Origin: Scatosoma sp045533485
GTDB taxonomy: Bacteria; Bacillota; Clostridia; Christensenellales; Borkfalkiaceae
Direction: 5' to 3'
NCBI GenBank assembly: GCA_045533485.1
Contig: JAZSHX010000002.1
Coordinates: 1-64,000 of the forward strand
DNA: 64,000 bases
Part shown: positions 16,438 to 24,527 of the stretch, piece after piece
How positions within the stretch are numbered: position 1 is the stretch's first letter
How the letters are laid out: each line of letters starts with the position of its first letter
Translations under genes and position numbers: made by a program
The notes under the pieces: model-generated
Databases searched by the model: none
The model's input: only the letters and a program-made list of their open reading frames with translations
What the model was told of the DNA's origin: nothing

Positions 16438-17497
16438 ATATTTCTCAAACAAATTTGACGGCTTAAAGGCGTACGTGCCGGGGGAACAGCCCAAGGATAT
16501 GCAGTACGTCAAGCTCAACACCAACGAATTGCCCTTTGCGCCGCCCACGTCGGTGGTGCAAGCTATGCAAAAGGCAGGGGCAGGTACGAACTTATACTCT
16601 GATCCAACGTGTAGCGCGCTTGTGGAAAGCGCGGCGAAAGTGCTTGGCGTGAAACCTACGCAAATATTGCCCACCAACGGTTCGGATGAAATTTTGAACT
16701 TTGCGTTTATGGCGTTTTGCGATGAAAATACGCCTGCGGTTTTTGCCGATTTGACCTATGGGTTTTATTCGGTATTCGCCGATTTGTACGGCGTGGAAAA
16801 GAAAATTATTCCGTTGACGGACGATTTTTCCATTGAACCCACGCAGTATTTTTCGGCAGGAGGAACGGTATTTATCGCCAACCCCAACGCGCCGACGGGC
16901 AAAGCGCTTACAAGGGCGCAGGTGGAAGAAATCGTTAAAAATAATCCCGACAACGTAGTGGTTATCGACGAAGCGTACGTGGATTTCGGCGGAGAAACGT
17001 GCTTGCCGTTGATTGAAAAATACGACAACCTGCTTGTAACGCGCACGTTCTCTAAATCGGGCGGTTTGGCAGGCGCGCGTTTGGGGCTGGGTATTGCTTG
17101 CGAAAGCTTAATTGCCGATTTGAATACCATCAAATATTCCACCAACCCCTATAACGTCAACGCCGTCACGATGGCGGCAGGCGTAGCGGCTTTGGCGGAG
17201 CTTGACCATTATAAAAAGACGCGCGATATCATCGTCAAAAACCGTATGTACACGGCGGAAAAGCTCAAAGCGATGGGCTTTGAAGTTTTGCCGTCGAAAA
17301 CCAACTTTTTGTTCGTGAAATCGAACGAAATCGACGGGGAAGAGCTGTATGAAAAATTAAAGGCGCGCGGTGTGCTTGTGCGGCATTTCAAAGGCGAACG
17401 TACGGCGGCGTATAACCGTGTAAGCATCGGTACGCTTCGGCAAATGGACGCGTTTTTAACGGCAGTAAGACAAATTTTAGCGGAGAAAAAGGTATGA
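16430..17497 (+). CDS. hisC: Histidinol-phosphate aminotransferase
   Basis: PLP enzyme transferring an amino group from glutamate to imidazole acetol phosphate. The 355 residues show fold-type I features: LNTNELPFAPP near 27, GSDEILNFAF near 84, ANPNAPTGKA near 148, DEAYVDFGG near 174, and the PLP lysine in RTFSKSGGLAGARLG near 204-218. It overlaps hisD by 8 bp and hisB by 4 bp, indicating translational coupling. Confidence 0.96.
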   Translation: MSKYFSNKFDGLKAYVPGEQPKDMQYVKLNTNELPFAPPTSVVQAMQKAGAGTNLYSDPTCSALVESAAKVLGVKPTQILPTNGSDEILNFAFMAFCDENTPAVFADLTYGFYSVFADLYGVEKKIIPLTDDFSIEPTQYFSAGGTVFIANPNAPTGKALTRAQVEEIVKNNPDNVVVIDEAYVDFGGETCLPLIEKYDNLLVTRTFSKSGGLAGARLGLGIACESLIADLNTIKYSTNPYNVNAVTMAAGVAALAELDHYKKTRDIIVKNRMYTAEKLKAMGFEVLPSKTNFLFVKSNEIDGEELYEKLKARGVLVRHFKGERTAAYNRVSIGTLRQMDAFLTAVRQILAEKKV

Positions 17498-18081
17498 GAA
17501 TAGGCAAAATTGCACGCAAAACGGCGGAAACGGATATTGTATTGACGCTCAATTTAGACGGAACGGGCAACAGCGTTATCGACACGCGTTGCGGCTTTTT
17601 GGATCATATGCTCACGCTGTTTGCCAAGCACGCCGGATATGATTTGGAAGTGCGTTGCAACGGTGATATCCACGTAGATTACCACCACACGGTGGAAGAC
17701 GTGGCGATTGCGCTTGGGCAGGCGCTTGGACAGGCGCTTGGCGATAAAAGGGGCATCGTGCGCTACGGCGATATTATTTTGCCTATGGACGAAACGCTCA
17801 TTTTGGCGGCGCTTGACGTGTCGGGGCGTGATTTTGCGGCAATCGATTTGAAGTTTGAGTGGGAAAAGGTGGGCGATTTCGACACCGAGCTTTGCGAAGA
17901 ATTTTTCTTGGCGCTTGTGCGTGAAGGCAAGCTTACCCTGCACTTAAAACAGCTTGCAGGCAAAAACGCGCACCACATCATCGAAGGTTCGTTCAAGGCA
18001 GTGGCGCGTGCGCTTGGTGCGGCGACCAAAATTGACGAAAGCAAAAAGGATTTCGTACCGTCCACGAAAGGCGTGTTATAA
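17494..18081 (+). CDS. hisB: Imidazoleglycerol-phosphate dehydratase
   Basis: Removes water from imidazoleglycerol phosphate, using two Mn ions held by repeated His clusters. 195 residues is the monofunctional form. Both signature motifs are present: FLDHMLTLFAKHAGYDL near 33 and DYHHTVEDVAIALGQALG near 63; the second half has HHIIEGSFKAVARALG. It lacks the HAD histidinol phosphatase domain found in E. coli HisB. GQALGQALG is a short duplication within the helix. Confidence 0.97.
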   Translation: MRIGKIARKTAETDIVLTLNLDGTGNSVIDTRCGFLDHMLTLFAKHAGYDLEVRCNGDIHVDYHHTVEDVAIALGQALGQALGDKRGIVRYGDIILPMDETLILAALDVSGRDFAAIDLKFEWEKVGDFDTELCEEFFLALVREGKLTLHLKQLAGKNAHHIIEGSFKAVARALGAATKIDESKKDFVPSTKGVL

Positions 18082-18093
18082 GGAGCTGAAAAA

Positions 18094-18702
18094 ATGATAG
18101 CCATTGTCGATTACGGCGTGGGGAATTTGTTTTCCCTGCGTTCGTCCTTTGCAAAAATCGGCGCGGATACGGTGGTAACTGCGGATAAAGACGTGATAGA
18201 AAAAGCGGATAAAATCATATTGCCCGGGGTTGGCGCGTTTGCGGACGCCGCGAAAAAGCTGAAAGATACGGGGCTTGGCGAAGTGGTGAAAACGCAGGCA
18301 AAGCAAGGCAAAATGATCATGGGTATTTGTCTTGGTATGCAGCTTTTGTTTGAGCGTAGTTTTGAATACGGCGAGCATCAAGGGTTGGGACTTATCAAGG
18401 GCGACGTAGTGCCTATCAAGGGCTACGTAGACGCGAGCTTGAAAGTGCCGCATATCGGCTGGAACGGCTTATTTTTCCCAAAAAAGCATTTTCTTTTTTC
18501 GCATTTAAACGAAGGCGACTGCGCCTATTTTGTGCACTCGTATTTTGCAACCAACTGTCAAGACAGCGTAATTGCTACCACCGAATACGGCAAGCATTTG
18601 ACGGCGGCGGTGGCAAGCGGAAACGTGATGGGCTGTCAATTCCACCCCGAAAAAAGCGGCGACGTGGGCTTGTCTATCCTGCGTGCGTTTTGTCAGGCGT
18701 AA
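18094..18702 (+). CDS. hisH: Imidazole glycerol phosphate synthase, glutaminase subunit
   Basis: Class I glutamine amidotransferase that supplies ammonia to HisF. 202 residues. The N-terminus IAIVDYGVGNLFSL is the family mark; the catalytic Cys lies in MGICLGMQLLFE near residue 82, and the His-Glu pair in CQFHPEKSG near 185. AAGGAG precedes the ATG by about 8 nt. The position between hisB and hisA is the common order. Confidence 0.97.
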   Translation: MIAIVDYGVGNLFSLRSSFAKIGADTVVTADKDVIEKADKIILPGVGAFADAAKKLKDTGLGEVVKTQAKQGKMIMGICLGMQLLFERSFEYGEHQGLGLIKGDVVPIKGYVDASLKVPHIGWNGLFFPKKHFLFSHLNEGDCAYFVHSYFATNCQDSVIATTEYGKHLTAAVASGNVMGCQFHPEKSGDVGLSILRAFCQA

Positions 18703-18723
18703 CATAAAAAATAGAGAAGAAGT

Positions 18724-19437
18724 ATGATTATTTTACCTGCGATTGATTTATTTGACAACAAAGCCGTGCGCTTGTATAAAGGCGATTACGCGCAAATGAC
18801 GGTGTATAACGAAAATCCCGTGGCGGTGGCAAAGCAGTTTGAAAAGGACGGCGCAACTTGGGTACACCTTGTCGATTTGGCAGGGGCAAAACAGGGCGAA
18901 CCCGTGCATTTTAACGTAGTGAAGGAGATTGCCTTGCAAACGGGCTTACAAGCGGAAATCGGCGGCGGTATTCGTAATATGCAAACGGTAGACGCGTATA
19001 TCCAAGCAGGCGCATCGCGCGTAATTATCGGTACGGCAGCTGTGCAGGACGAAGCATTTTTGAAAGCCGCGCTTAACAAATACGGCGATAAAATCGCGGT
19101 AGGTGCAGACGTAGCCGACGGCAAAATCGCTATCAAGGGCTGGCTGGAAAAATCCGCGTATTCCTTGGACGAGTTTTTGCAAAAAATGGTGGCTTTGGGC
19201 GTGAAAACCGTCATTTGCACGGACGTTTCCAAGGACGGGGCTATGAAAGGCGCGAACGTGGAGCTGTATAAAGCGTTGACGGAAAAATACCCCTTGCAAG
19301 TGATTGCGTCTGGCGGCGTTTCGTCGCTTGACGACGTGCGCGCATTGGCTAAAAATAACGTGTACGGCGCGATTATCGGCAAAGCGTATTATATCGGCGC
19401 GATTGATTTAGGGCAGGCGATACAGGTGGCAAAATGA
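18724..19437 (+). CDS. hisA: ProFAR isomerase
   Basis: Amadori isomerisation of ProFAR to PRFAR in histidine synthesis, in a TIM barrel. 237 residues. The general base Asp is in LPAIDLFDNKAVRLYKG at residue 8, with the second catalytic Asp in VICTDVSKDGAMKGAN near 130; phosphate loops are EIGGGIR and ASGGVSS. The start follows an AGAGAAG element. Overlaps hisF by 4 bp. Confidence 0.96.
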   Translation: MIILPAIDLFDNKAVRLYKGDYAQMTVYNENPVAVAKQFEKDGATWVHLVDLAGAKQGEPVHFNVVKEIALQTGLQAEIGGGIRNMQTVDAYIQAGASRVIIGTAAVQDEAFLKAALNKYGDKIAVGADVADGKIAIKGWLEKSAYSLDEFLQKMVALGVKTVICTDVSKDGAMKGANVELYKALTEKYPLQVIASGGVSSLDDVRALAKNNVYGAIIGKAYYIGAIDLGQAIQVAK

Positions 19438-20192
19438 TAACCAAACGAATTATTCCTTGCTTAGACGTGCGCGATGGAAAAGTGGTGAAAGGCGTCAATT
19501 TCCAAAGCGTGAAAGACGTGGCTTCGCCCGTGGAATTAGCGAAATTTTATTCAAATAACGGCGCGGATGAGCTGGTGTTTTACGACATTACGGCGTCGGC
19601 GGAAGGCAGAAATATTTTTACGGATATTTTGCGTGAAACGGCTTCGTCGGTGTTTATTCCCTTGACGGTGGGCGGCGGCATACGCGGCGTGGCTGATTTT
19701 GAACGCGTGCTTTCGTGCGGCGCGGATAAGGTCAGCGTCAATTCGGGCGCGATTGCCAACCCCAAGCTTATCAAGGAAGCAGCGCAAAAATACGGCGATC
19801 AATGCGTTGTGATTTCCGCGGATATCAAGCGTGTAAACGGCGAATTTCACGTGTTTGCCAAAGGCGGCAGAGAAGACACGGGTATGGACGCGATAGAGTG
19901 GATTAAGCGTTGCGTAGGCGACGGTGCAGGCGAAGTGGTGGTCAATTCTATGGACACGGACGGCGTGAAAAACGGCTTTGATTTGCCCCTTTTACAGGCA
20001 GTGGTAGACGCTGTGGACGTGCCCGTAATCGCGTCGGGCGGCGCAGGAAAAATAGAGCATTTTACGCAGTTGTTCAAATACCTGCCTAAGGTGGACGCAG
20101 GACTTGCGGCTTCCATTTTCCATTTTGGCGAAGTGGCAATTCCCCATTTGAAACAGCAATTAAAAGCGGACGGAATTAACGTGCGCTTGTGA
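19434..20192 (+). CDS. hisF: Imidazole glycerol phosphate synthase, cyclase subunit
   Basis: Uses ammonia from HisH to form imidazole glycerol phosphate and AICAR. 252-residue TIM barrel. Catalytic Asp in IIPCLDVRDGKVVKGVNF (residue 11) and the second in VVISADIKRVNG near 130; phosphate sites TVGGGIRG and IASGGAGKIEH. The AICAR released feeds back into PurH, encoded at 934. Overlaps hisA by 4 bp; hisIE follows 18 bp later. Confidence 0.97.
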   Translation: MITKRIIPCLDVRDGKVVKGVNFQSVKDVASPVELAKFYSNNGADELVFYDITASAEGRNIFTDILRETASSVFIPLTVGGGIRGVADFERVLSCGADKVSVNSGAIANPKLIKEAAQKYGDQCVVISADIKRVNGEFHVFAKGGREDTGMDAIEWIKRCVGDGAGEVVVNSMDTDGVKNGFDLPLLQAVVDAVDVPVIASGGAGKIEHFTQLFKYLPKVDAGLAASIFHFGEVAIPHLKQQLKADGINVRL

Positions 20193-20210
20193 CGGATAGG
20201 AGAGATAGAA

Positions 20211-20861
20211 ATGGTAAATATTGACGAATTAAAATTTGACGAAAAGGGCTTGATACCTGCAATCGTAGTCGACGTAAAAACGGGCGACGTACTCACGCTT
20301 GCATATATGAACAAGCAAAGCTTGCAAATTACGCTTGAAAAGGGGCTTACTTGCTTTTGGAGCAGAAGCAGAAACGAGCTTTGGCTGAAAGGCAAAACGA
20401 GCGGCAATTATCAGCACGTAGTTTGCATTACGGCCGATTGCGATAAGGACGCGCTGGTGGTAAAGGTGGAAAAGGACGGACCCGCTTGCCATACAGGCGA
20501 AGGGAGCTGTTTTTTTAACCCCTTGTACGTAAATGAAGAAAAAACGGAGTTCTCCTTGCGCAGTTTATATGAAATGCTGCTTGGCAGAAAAAAGGATAAG
20601 CCGCAGGGCTCGTATACCACCTATTTGTTTGAAAAGGGCTTGGATAAAATTTTGAAAAAGGTAGGCGAAGAAAGCACGGAAGTGATTATCGCCGCCAAAG
20701 CGGAAGACAAAAAGGAAACGGTGTACGAAATTGCCGATTTGGCGTATCACGTAATGGTGCTTATGGCGCAGGCAGGCATTACGGTGGACGAAGTGTACGA
20801 CGAGCTTGCTTCCCGTCACGTGATCGACCATAAAGTGAAACAGGAAAAAATGACGAAATAA
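20211..20861 (+). CDS. hisIE: Fused phosphoribosyl-AMP cyclohydrolase / phosphoribosyl-ATP pyrophosphohydrolase
   Basis: Carries steps 2 and 3 of histidine synthesis. The N-terminal HisI domain (about 1-105) has WSRSRNELWLKGKTSGN and the Zn/Mg site VCITADCDKDALVVKV followed by GPACHTGEGSCFF. The C-terminal HisE domain (about 115-216) has GSYTTYLFEKGLDKILKKVGEE and a final metal-binding EIADLAYHVMVLM helix. GGAGAGATAGAA precedes the ATG. It is the last gene of the run and is followed by a strong terminator. Confidence 0.96.
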   Translation: MVNIDELKFDEKGLIPAIVVDVKTGDVLTLAYMNKQSLQITLEKGLTCFWSRSRNELWLKGKTSGNYQHVVCITADCDKDALVVKVEKDGPACHTGEGSCFFNPLYVNEEKTEFSLRSLYEMLLGRKKDKPQGSYTTYLFEKGLDKILKKVGEESTEVIIAAKAEDKKETVYEIADLAYHVMVLMAQAGITVDEVYDELASRHVIDHKVKQEKMTK

Positions 20862-20863
20862 AG

Positions 20864-20895
20864 AAAAACCCGTGGCGTGAAACCACGGGTTTTCC
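20864..20895. terminator. Terminator of the ser-his operon
   Basis: AAAACCCGTGG (about 20865-20875) pairs with CCACGGGTTTT (20883-20893) across a 7-nt loop. A- and T-runs on both sides allow use by the convergent lipoprotein gene. Confidence 0.9.
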
Positions 20896-20923
20896 TATGG
20901 AAAGAGATAGGAGAATAAGGCAA

Positions 20924-21634
20924 TTACGATTGTCTTTTGGCAAGAATTTGTCCTGTTACGGCGTTGATTAAAAATGCGGTTACGTTACCTTGTCTGTCAA
21001 CGACGCCCACGTAATAATAGGGCGCGCCTTCGTATAATAGCCGTAAATGAATTTCCCCTGCAAAGCCGTATTTATCCGTCAAGCTATCGAAAAGCGCTTT
21101 TTCCTTTTCCGTAAGCAGGGAAAGCGCTTGCTTGGGCGCTATCGTATCGCTTGTAAGCACCGATTTTGCAGTGTACACGCTTTCGTTCGTGCCGCAAACC
21201 AGCCGTAAATCCAGCGTTGAGCATTTGCTCACGTCCACGGGGCAAGCGTAATAATATTCGCTTTTTACGTTATCAAATGACATTTCGCCGCCGTATTCCG
21301 TTCCGTCGAACGTGAAATACACCGCATACGTTTTTTCTCCTGATGGTGCAATCAGGCGGATTTCGGTGCGTACGTTGGTTTTGCTGACGATACCGTCCGT
21401 TTGATAGGGAGATTCCTTGATTAGAGAATAAACACGCAGGGAATATTCGTCGTCTTTATGTATAAATACGTTGCTTCTCAATTCAGAGACGTAGGAAAAA
21501 TAATCGATCTGCTTCGTACAACCGCCAAAAACGGGCAGGCATAAGATAAGCAATATAAGCGTACAGCACGCGCGGAGCAACGCGCGCTTTTTCGTATGTA
21601 AAAAACGAGAAAAGGATAAGAAAAAAGCGTTCAT
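20924..21634 (-). CDS. Predicted lipoprotein, unknown function
   Basis: A 236-residue protein with a basic N-terminus, a hydrophobic core and a lipobox-like LPVFGGC at about residues 33-39, so probably exported and lipid-anchored. The mature part is mixed beta-rich. The last 45 residues (YYYVGVVDRQGNVTAFLINAVTGQILAKRQS, abbreviated) resemble PepSY-type segments, but I do not place it in a named family. No Shine-Dalgarno is present. TTGGTA (21672-21667), 17 nt, TAATAT (21649-21644) lies so close that the -10 ends 9 nt before the ATG, suggesting a leaderless mRNA. Confidence 0.7.
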   Translation of the reverse strand: MNAFFLSFSRFLHTKKRALLRACCTLILLILCLPVFGGCTKQIDYFSYVSELRSNVFIHKDDEYSLRVYSLIKESPYQTDGIVSKTNVRTEIRLIAPSGEKTYAVYFTFDGTEYGGEMSFDNVKSEYYYACPVDVSKCSTLDLRLVCGTNESVYTAKSVLTSDTIAPKQALSLLTEKEKALFDSLTDKYGFAGEIHLRLLYEGAPYYYVGVVDRQGNVTAFLINAVTGQILAKRQS

Positions 21635-21643
21635 GTTTTTAAT

Positions 21644-21672
21644 ATATTAAAAAAAGATGCAAAACATACCAA
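21644..21672 (-). promoter_or_regulatory. Promoter of the lipoprotein gene
   Basis: Minus strand TTGGTA (21672-21667), 17 nt, TAATAT (21649-21644); 9 nt from the -10 to the ATG. Confidence 0.55.
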
Positions 21673-21690
21673 AAAAAATTGTTCATATTC

Positions 21691-21719
21691 TTGCTTTTTT
21701 TATTTGAATATGGTAAAAT
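21691..21719 (+). promoter_or_regulatory. Promoter of the 203-residue membrane-anchored protein
   Basis: TTGCTT (21691-21696), 17 nt, TAAAAT (21714-21719) preceded by TGG, an extended -10. Confidence 0.65.
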
Positions 21720-21748
21720 AATATAAATACTATGGGGAGGAAGGGCTT

Positions 21749-22360
21749 ATGCGCTTGAACAAAGTGATATTGCGTGCCGTTGGCAGTACGTTATCCGCAA
21801 TCGTAATTTTGTTGTCCGTGCTTGTGCTTACCATGTCCTTCCTGTTTCCTTCCACGATGATGCGCGTTACCTATGATTTGGGGATGGATAAAGCCAGCAT
21901 CCGCAACGCGAAACGCGCGTACGCCCTTTACGGCGATAACGAAAACGTTTATTTCATCGCGTACGCAACCGAAGTGGCAATCGGGTTGAAAGACGATAAG
22001 CAAATCGAAATATGCGGAGAAAAATTGCTTGCCGATAACGAATTTGCGGCGTATTGCGCGCGCATTGACGAACAAACGCAAAGCGACGGCGGCTATGCGC
22101 AATACGTGTGCGCTAACGTTTGCTTGGCGAAATACGAACAGGGGAAAAATCAAGAAGCGATTGACACGGCAAGCGCGTGGGTGAAAAGCGCGTTTCCGCA
22201 AAACAATGCGTTAGCGGCAGTGGGCTTGCGCGCGAAAACAAAAGGGGATCAAGACACTGTAACGAAAGTTCTTGCAAAAATGAATGAGATAAGCAAAGGC
22301 GAACTTACGGACTTAGATAGAGCATATCTTGGCAGTATTTCGCGTGCGTTAAACGGATAA
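21749..22360 (+). CDS. Membrane-anchored TPR-like protein, unknown
   Basis: 203 residues with GGAGG about 10 nt before the ATG. One N-terminal membrane helix (residues about 10-32), followed by an extracytoplasmic alpha-helical region with short repeated A-x-x-x-Y-A patterns (AKRAYALYGDNENVYFIAYATE, abbreviated) that suggest TPR/Sel1-like hairpins. No enzyme motif is seen. It is divergent from the lipoprotein gene at 20924-21634. A weak hairpin (AAAATGGA/TCCATTTT, about 22358-22396) follows. Confidence 0.65.
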   Translation: MRLNKVILRAVGSTLSAIVILLSVLVLTMSFLFPSTMMRVTYDLGMDKASIRNAKRAYALYGDNENVYFIAYATEVAIGLKDDKQIEICGEKLLADNEFAAYCARIDEQTQSDGGYAQYVCANVCLAKYEQGKNQEAIDTASAWVKSAFPQNNALAAVGLRAKTKGDQDTVTKVLAKMNEISKGELTDLDRAYLGSISRALNG

Positions 22361-22446
22361 AATGGATACTTTGCCTTGCGGCATCGCGTCCATTTTGTTT
22401 ATATACAGGAAAAAAATTTTTAAGTTACCATATAAGGAGAGCAGTT

Positions 22447-23901
22447 ATGAGCAGTAAAATTGTCAAAGAAGGGCTTACGTTTGACGACGTGTTGTTAATT
22501 CCGCAAAAATCGGACGTGTTGCCCAACGACGTATCTTTGAAGACCAAGCTTTCTGATAAGATTAGTTTGAATTTGCCGTTGATGAGTTCGGCGATGGATA
22601 CGGTGACCGAAAGCCGCATGGCGATCGCGATGGCGCGTGAAGGCGGTATCGGTATCATACATAAAAATATGTCCATCGAAGAACAGGCGTTGCACGTGGA
22701 TAAGGTAAAACGCAGTGAACACGGCGTTATCACCGATCCGTTTTTCCTTGCGCCCGATAACCTTGTAAAGGAAGCGTTGGCGCTTATGGAAAAATACCGT
22801 ATTAGCGGTGTGCCTATCACGAAAGACGGCAAGCTTGTCGGTATTTTGACCAACCGCGATTTGCGCTTTGAAAGCGATTACGAACAACCCATTTCCAACA
22901 TTATGACCAAAGATGGGTTGGTCACCGCGCCCGTAGGCACTTCGCTTGACGACGCGCAAAAGATTTTGGGTAAGCATAGAATTGAAAAATTGCCTATCGT
23001 GGACGAAAACGGCTATTTGAAAGGGCTTATCACCATTAAAGACATTGAAAAATCCATTCAATATCCCAACTCCGCCCGTGACGCGAACGGCAGATTGCTT
23101 GTCGGCGCGGCGGTAGGGGTTGCGGACGGTACGATGGAGCGTATTGCGGCGCTTGTAGAAGCGCGCGCGGACGTTATCACGATTGATACGGCGCACGGTC
23201 ACTCCGCAGGCGTTTTGAAACGCGTGGAACAAATTAGAAGCAAATATCCTGGCGTGACGCTTGTGGCGGGCAATGTAGCGACGGCGGCTGCAACGGAAGC
23301 GCTCATTAAATCGGGTGCGGACGTGGTGAAGGTGGGTATCGGCCCCGGCTCGATTTGTACGACGCGCGTGGTTGCAGGTATCGGCGTGCCGCAGTTGACG
23401 GCTGTTCTTGACTGCGCGGAAATGGCGGACAAGCTGGGCAGAAGAATTATCGCGGACGGCGGTATCAAATACAGCGGCGATATCGTAAAAGCGTTGGCAG
23501 CAGGCGCAAGCGCGGTTATGGTCGGCTCGCTCCTTGCCGGTACGCTGGAAAGCCCCGGCGAAGTGGAACTTTATCAGGGCAGAAGCTTTAAGGTATATCG
23601 CGGTATGGGTTCGCTTGGCGCGATGGCGGCAGGCAGCAGCGACAGATATTTCCAAGAAGGTACGAGAAAATTCGTGCCCGAAGGGGTGGAAGGCAGAGTG
23701 CCTTATCGCGGCAGCGTAGCCGAAGTGATTTACCAACTCAAAGGCGGTTTGCGTTCGGGTATGGGCTATTGCGGTAAAGCAACCATCGAAGAATTGCGCA
23801 CTAAATCGGAATTTGTACGCATCACCAACGCAAGCTTGATTGAAAGCCATCCCCACGACATTTCCATCAGCAAAGAAGCGCCTAACTATACGCAACACTA
23901 A
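22447..23901 (+). CDS. guaB: IMP dehydrogenase
   Basis: NAD-dependent oxidation of IMP to XMP, the first step to GMP. 484 residues. The TIM barrel is interrupted by a CBS pair at about 95-205 (LVKEALALMEKYRISGVPIT; ITIKDIEKS). The catalytic Cys is in GIGPGSICTTRVVAG near 305, and the flap/active-site motif KYSGDIVKALAAGASAVMVG and MGSLGAM are present. AAGGAGAGCAGTT precedes the ATG. First gene of guaB-thrH-guaA-ASCH. Confidence 0.97.
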   Translation: MSSKIVKEGLTFDDVLLIPQKSDVLPNDVSLKTKLSDKISLNLPLMSSAMDTVTESRMAIAMAREGGIGIIHKNMSIEEQALHVDKVKRSEHGVITDPFFLAPDNLVKEALALMEKYRISGVPITKDGKLVGILTNRDLRFESDYEQPISNIMTKDGLVTAPVGTSLDDAQKILGKHRIEKLPIVDENGYLKGLITIKDIEKSIQYPNSARDANGRLLVGAAVGVADGTMERIAALVEARADVITIDTAHGHSAGVLKRVEQIRSKYPGVTLVAGNVATAAATEALIKSGADVVKVGIGPGSICTTRVVAGIGVPQLTAVLDCAEMADKLGRRIIADGGIKYSGDIVKALAAGASAVMVGSLLAGTLESPGEVELYQGRSFKVYRGMGSLGAMAAGSSDRYFQEGTRKFVPEGVEGRVPYRGSVAEVIYQLKGGLRSGMGYCGKATIEELRTKSEFVRITNASLIESHPHDISISKEAPNYTQH

Positions 23902-23913
23902 CGGGGTAGCACT

Positions 23914-24513
23914 ATGACAGTTGTTTGTATGGATTTGGAAGGCGTGTTAGTGCCGGAAATTTGGATTGCGTTTTCCAAGGCAAGCGGAATTTCTCAGCTT
24001 TCGCGCACGACGCGCGACGAGCCCGATTACGACAAGCTTATGAAATGGCGTTTGGGCATTTTGAAAGAGCATAACTTGGGGTTAAAGGAAATTCAAGAAA
24101 TTATCAGCGGTATGCAACCGTTTGACGGCGCGAAAGAGTTTTTGGACGAATTGCGCTCCAAAACGCAAGCGGTGGTGATTAGCGATACCTTTACGCAGTT
24201 TGGTATGCCGCTTATGCAAAAGCTTGGTTATCCCACGTTGTTTTGTAACGAACTCATTGTCGATAAGGACGGTATGATTTCAGGGTATAAAATGCGTGTA
24301 GAAAACTCCAAATATACCACAATCAAAGCATTGCAAGCGATGGGCTATGAAACGGTGGCGTTTGGGGACAGCTACAACGATTTGGCAATGATTAAAAACA
24401 GCAAAGCAGGGTTTTTGTTCCGTACGACGGACAAAATCAAAGCGGACAATCCCGATATCCCTGCCTTTGAAACGTATGGGGAATTGATGCAAGCAATCAA
24501 GCAATATATTTGA
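23914..24513 (+). CDS. thrH: ThrH-type phosphoserine phosphatase / homoserine phosphotransferase
   Basis: A HAD-superfamily protein of 199 residues closely resembling Pseudomonas ThrH in overall sequence: start VVCMDLEGVLVPEIWIAF with nucleophile Asp7, ISDTFTQFGMPLM near 88-100, and GDSYNDLAMI near 153 for Mg binding. ThrH removes phosphate from phosphoserine and can move it to homoserine. This would fill two gaps seen here: no serB beside serCA and no thrB beside hom. It lies 12 bp after guaB and overlaps the guaA ribosome-binding region, so it is part of the guanine operon; the reason is unclear. Confidence 0.85.
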   Translation: MTVVCMDLEGVLVPEIWIAFSKASGISQLSRTTRDEPDYDKLMKWRLGILKEHNLGLKEIQEIISGMQPFDGAKEFLDELRSKTQAVVISDTFTQFGMPLMQKLGYPTLFCNELIVDKDGMISGYKMRVENSKYTTIKALQAMGYETVAFGDSYNDLAMIKNSKAGFLFRTTDKIKADNPDIPAFETYGELMQAIKQYI

Positions 24514-24527
24514 CAGGAGAAATTTTT

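Noticed and set aside
22495..23898. 467-residue antisense frame over guaB
   Set aside because: Shadow of guaB, whose own frame is fully conserved.
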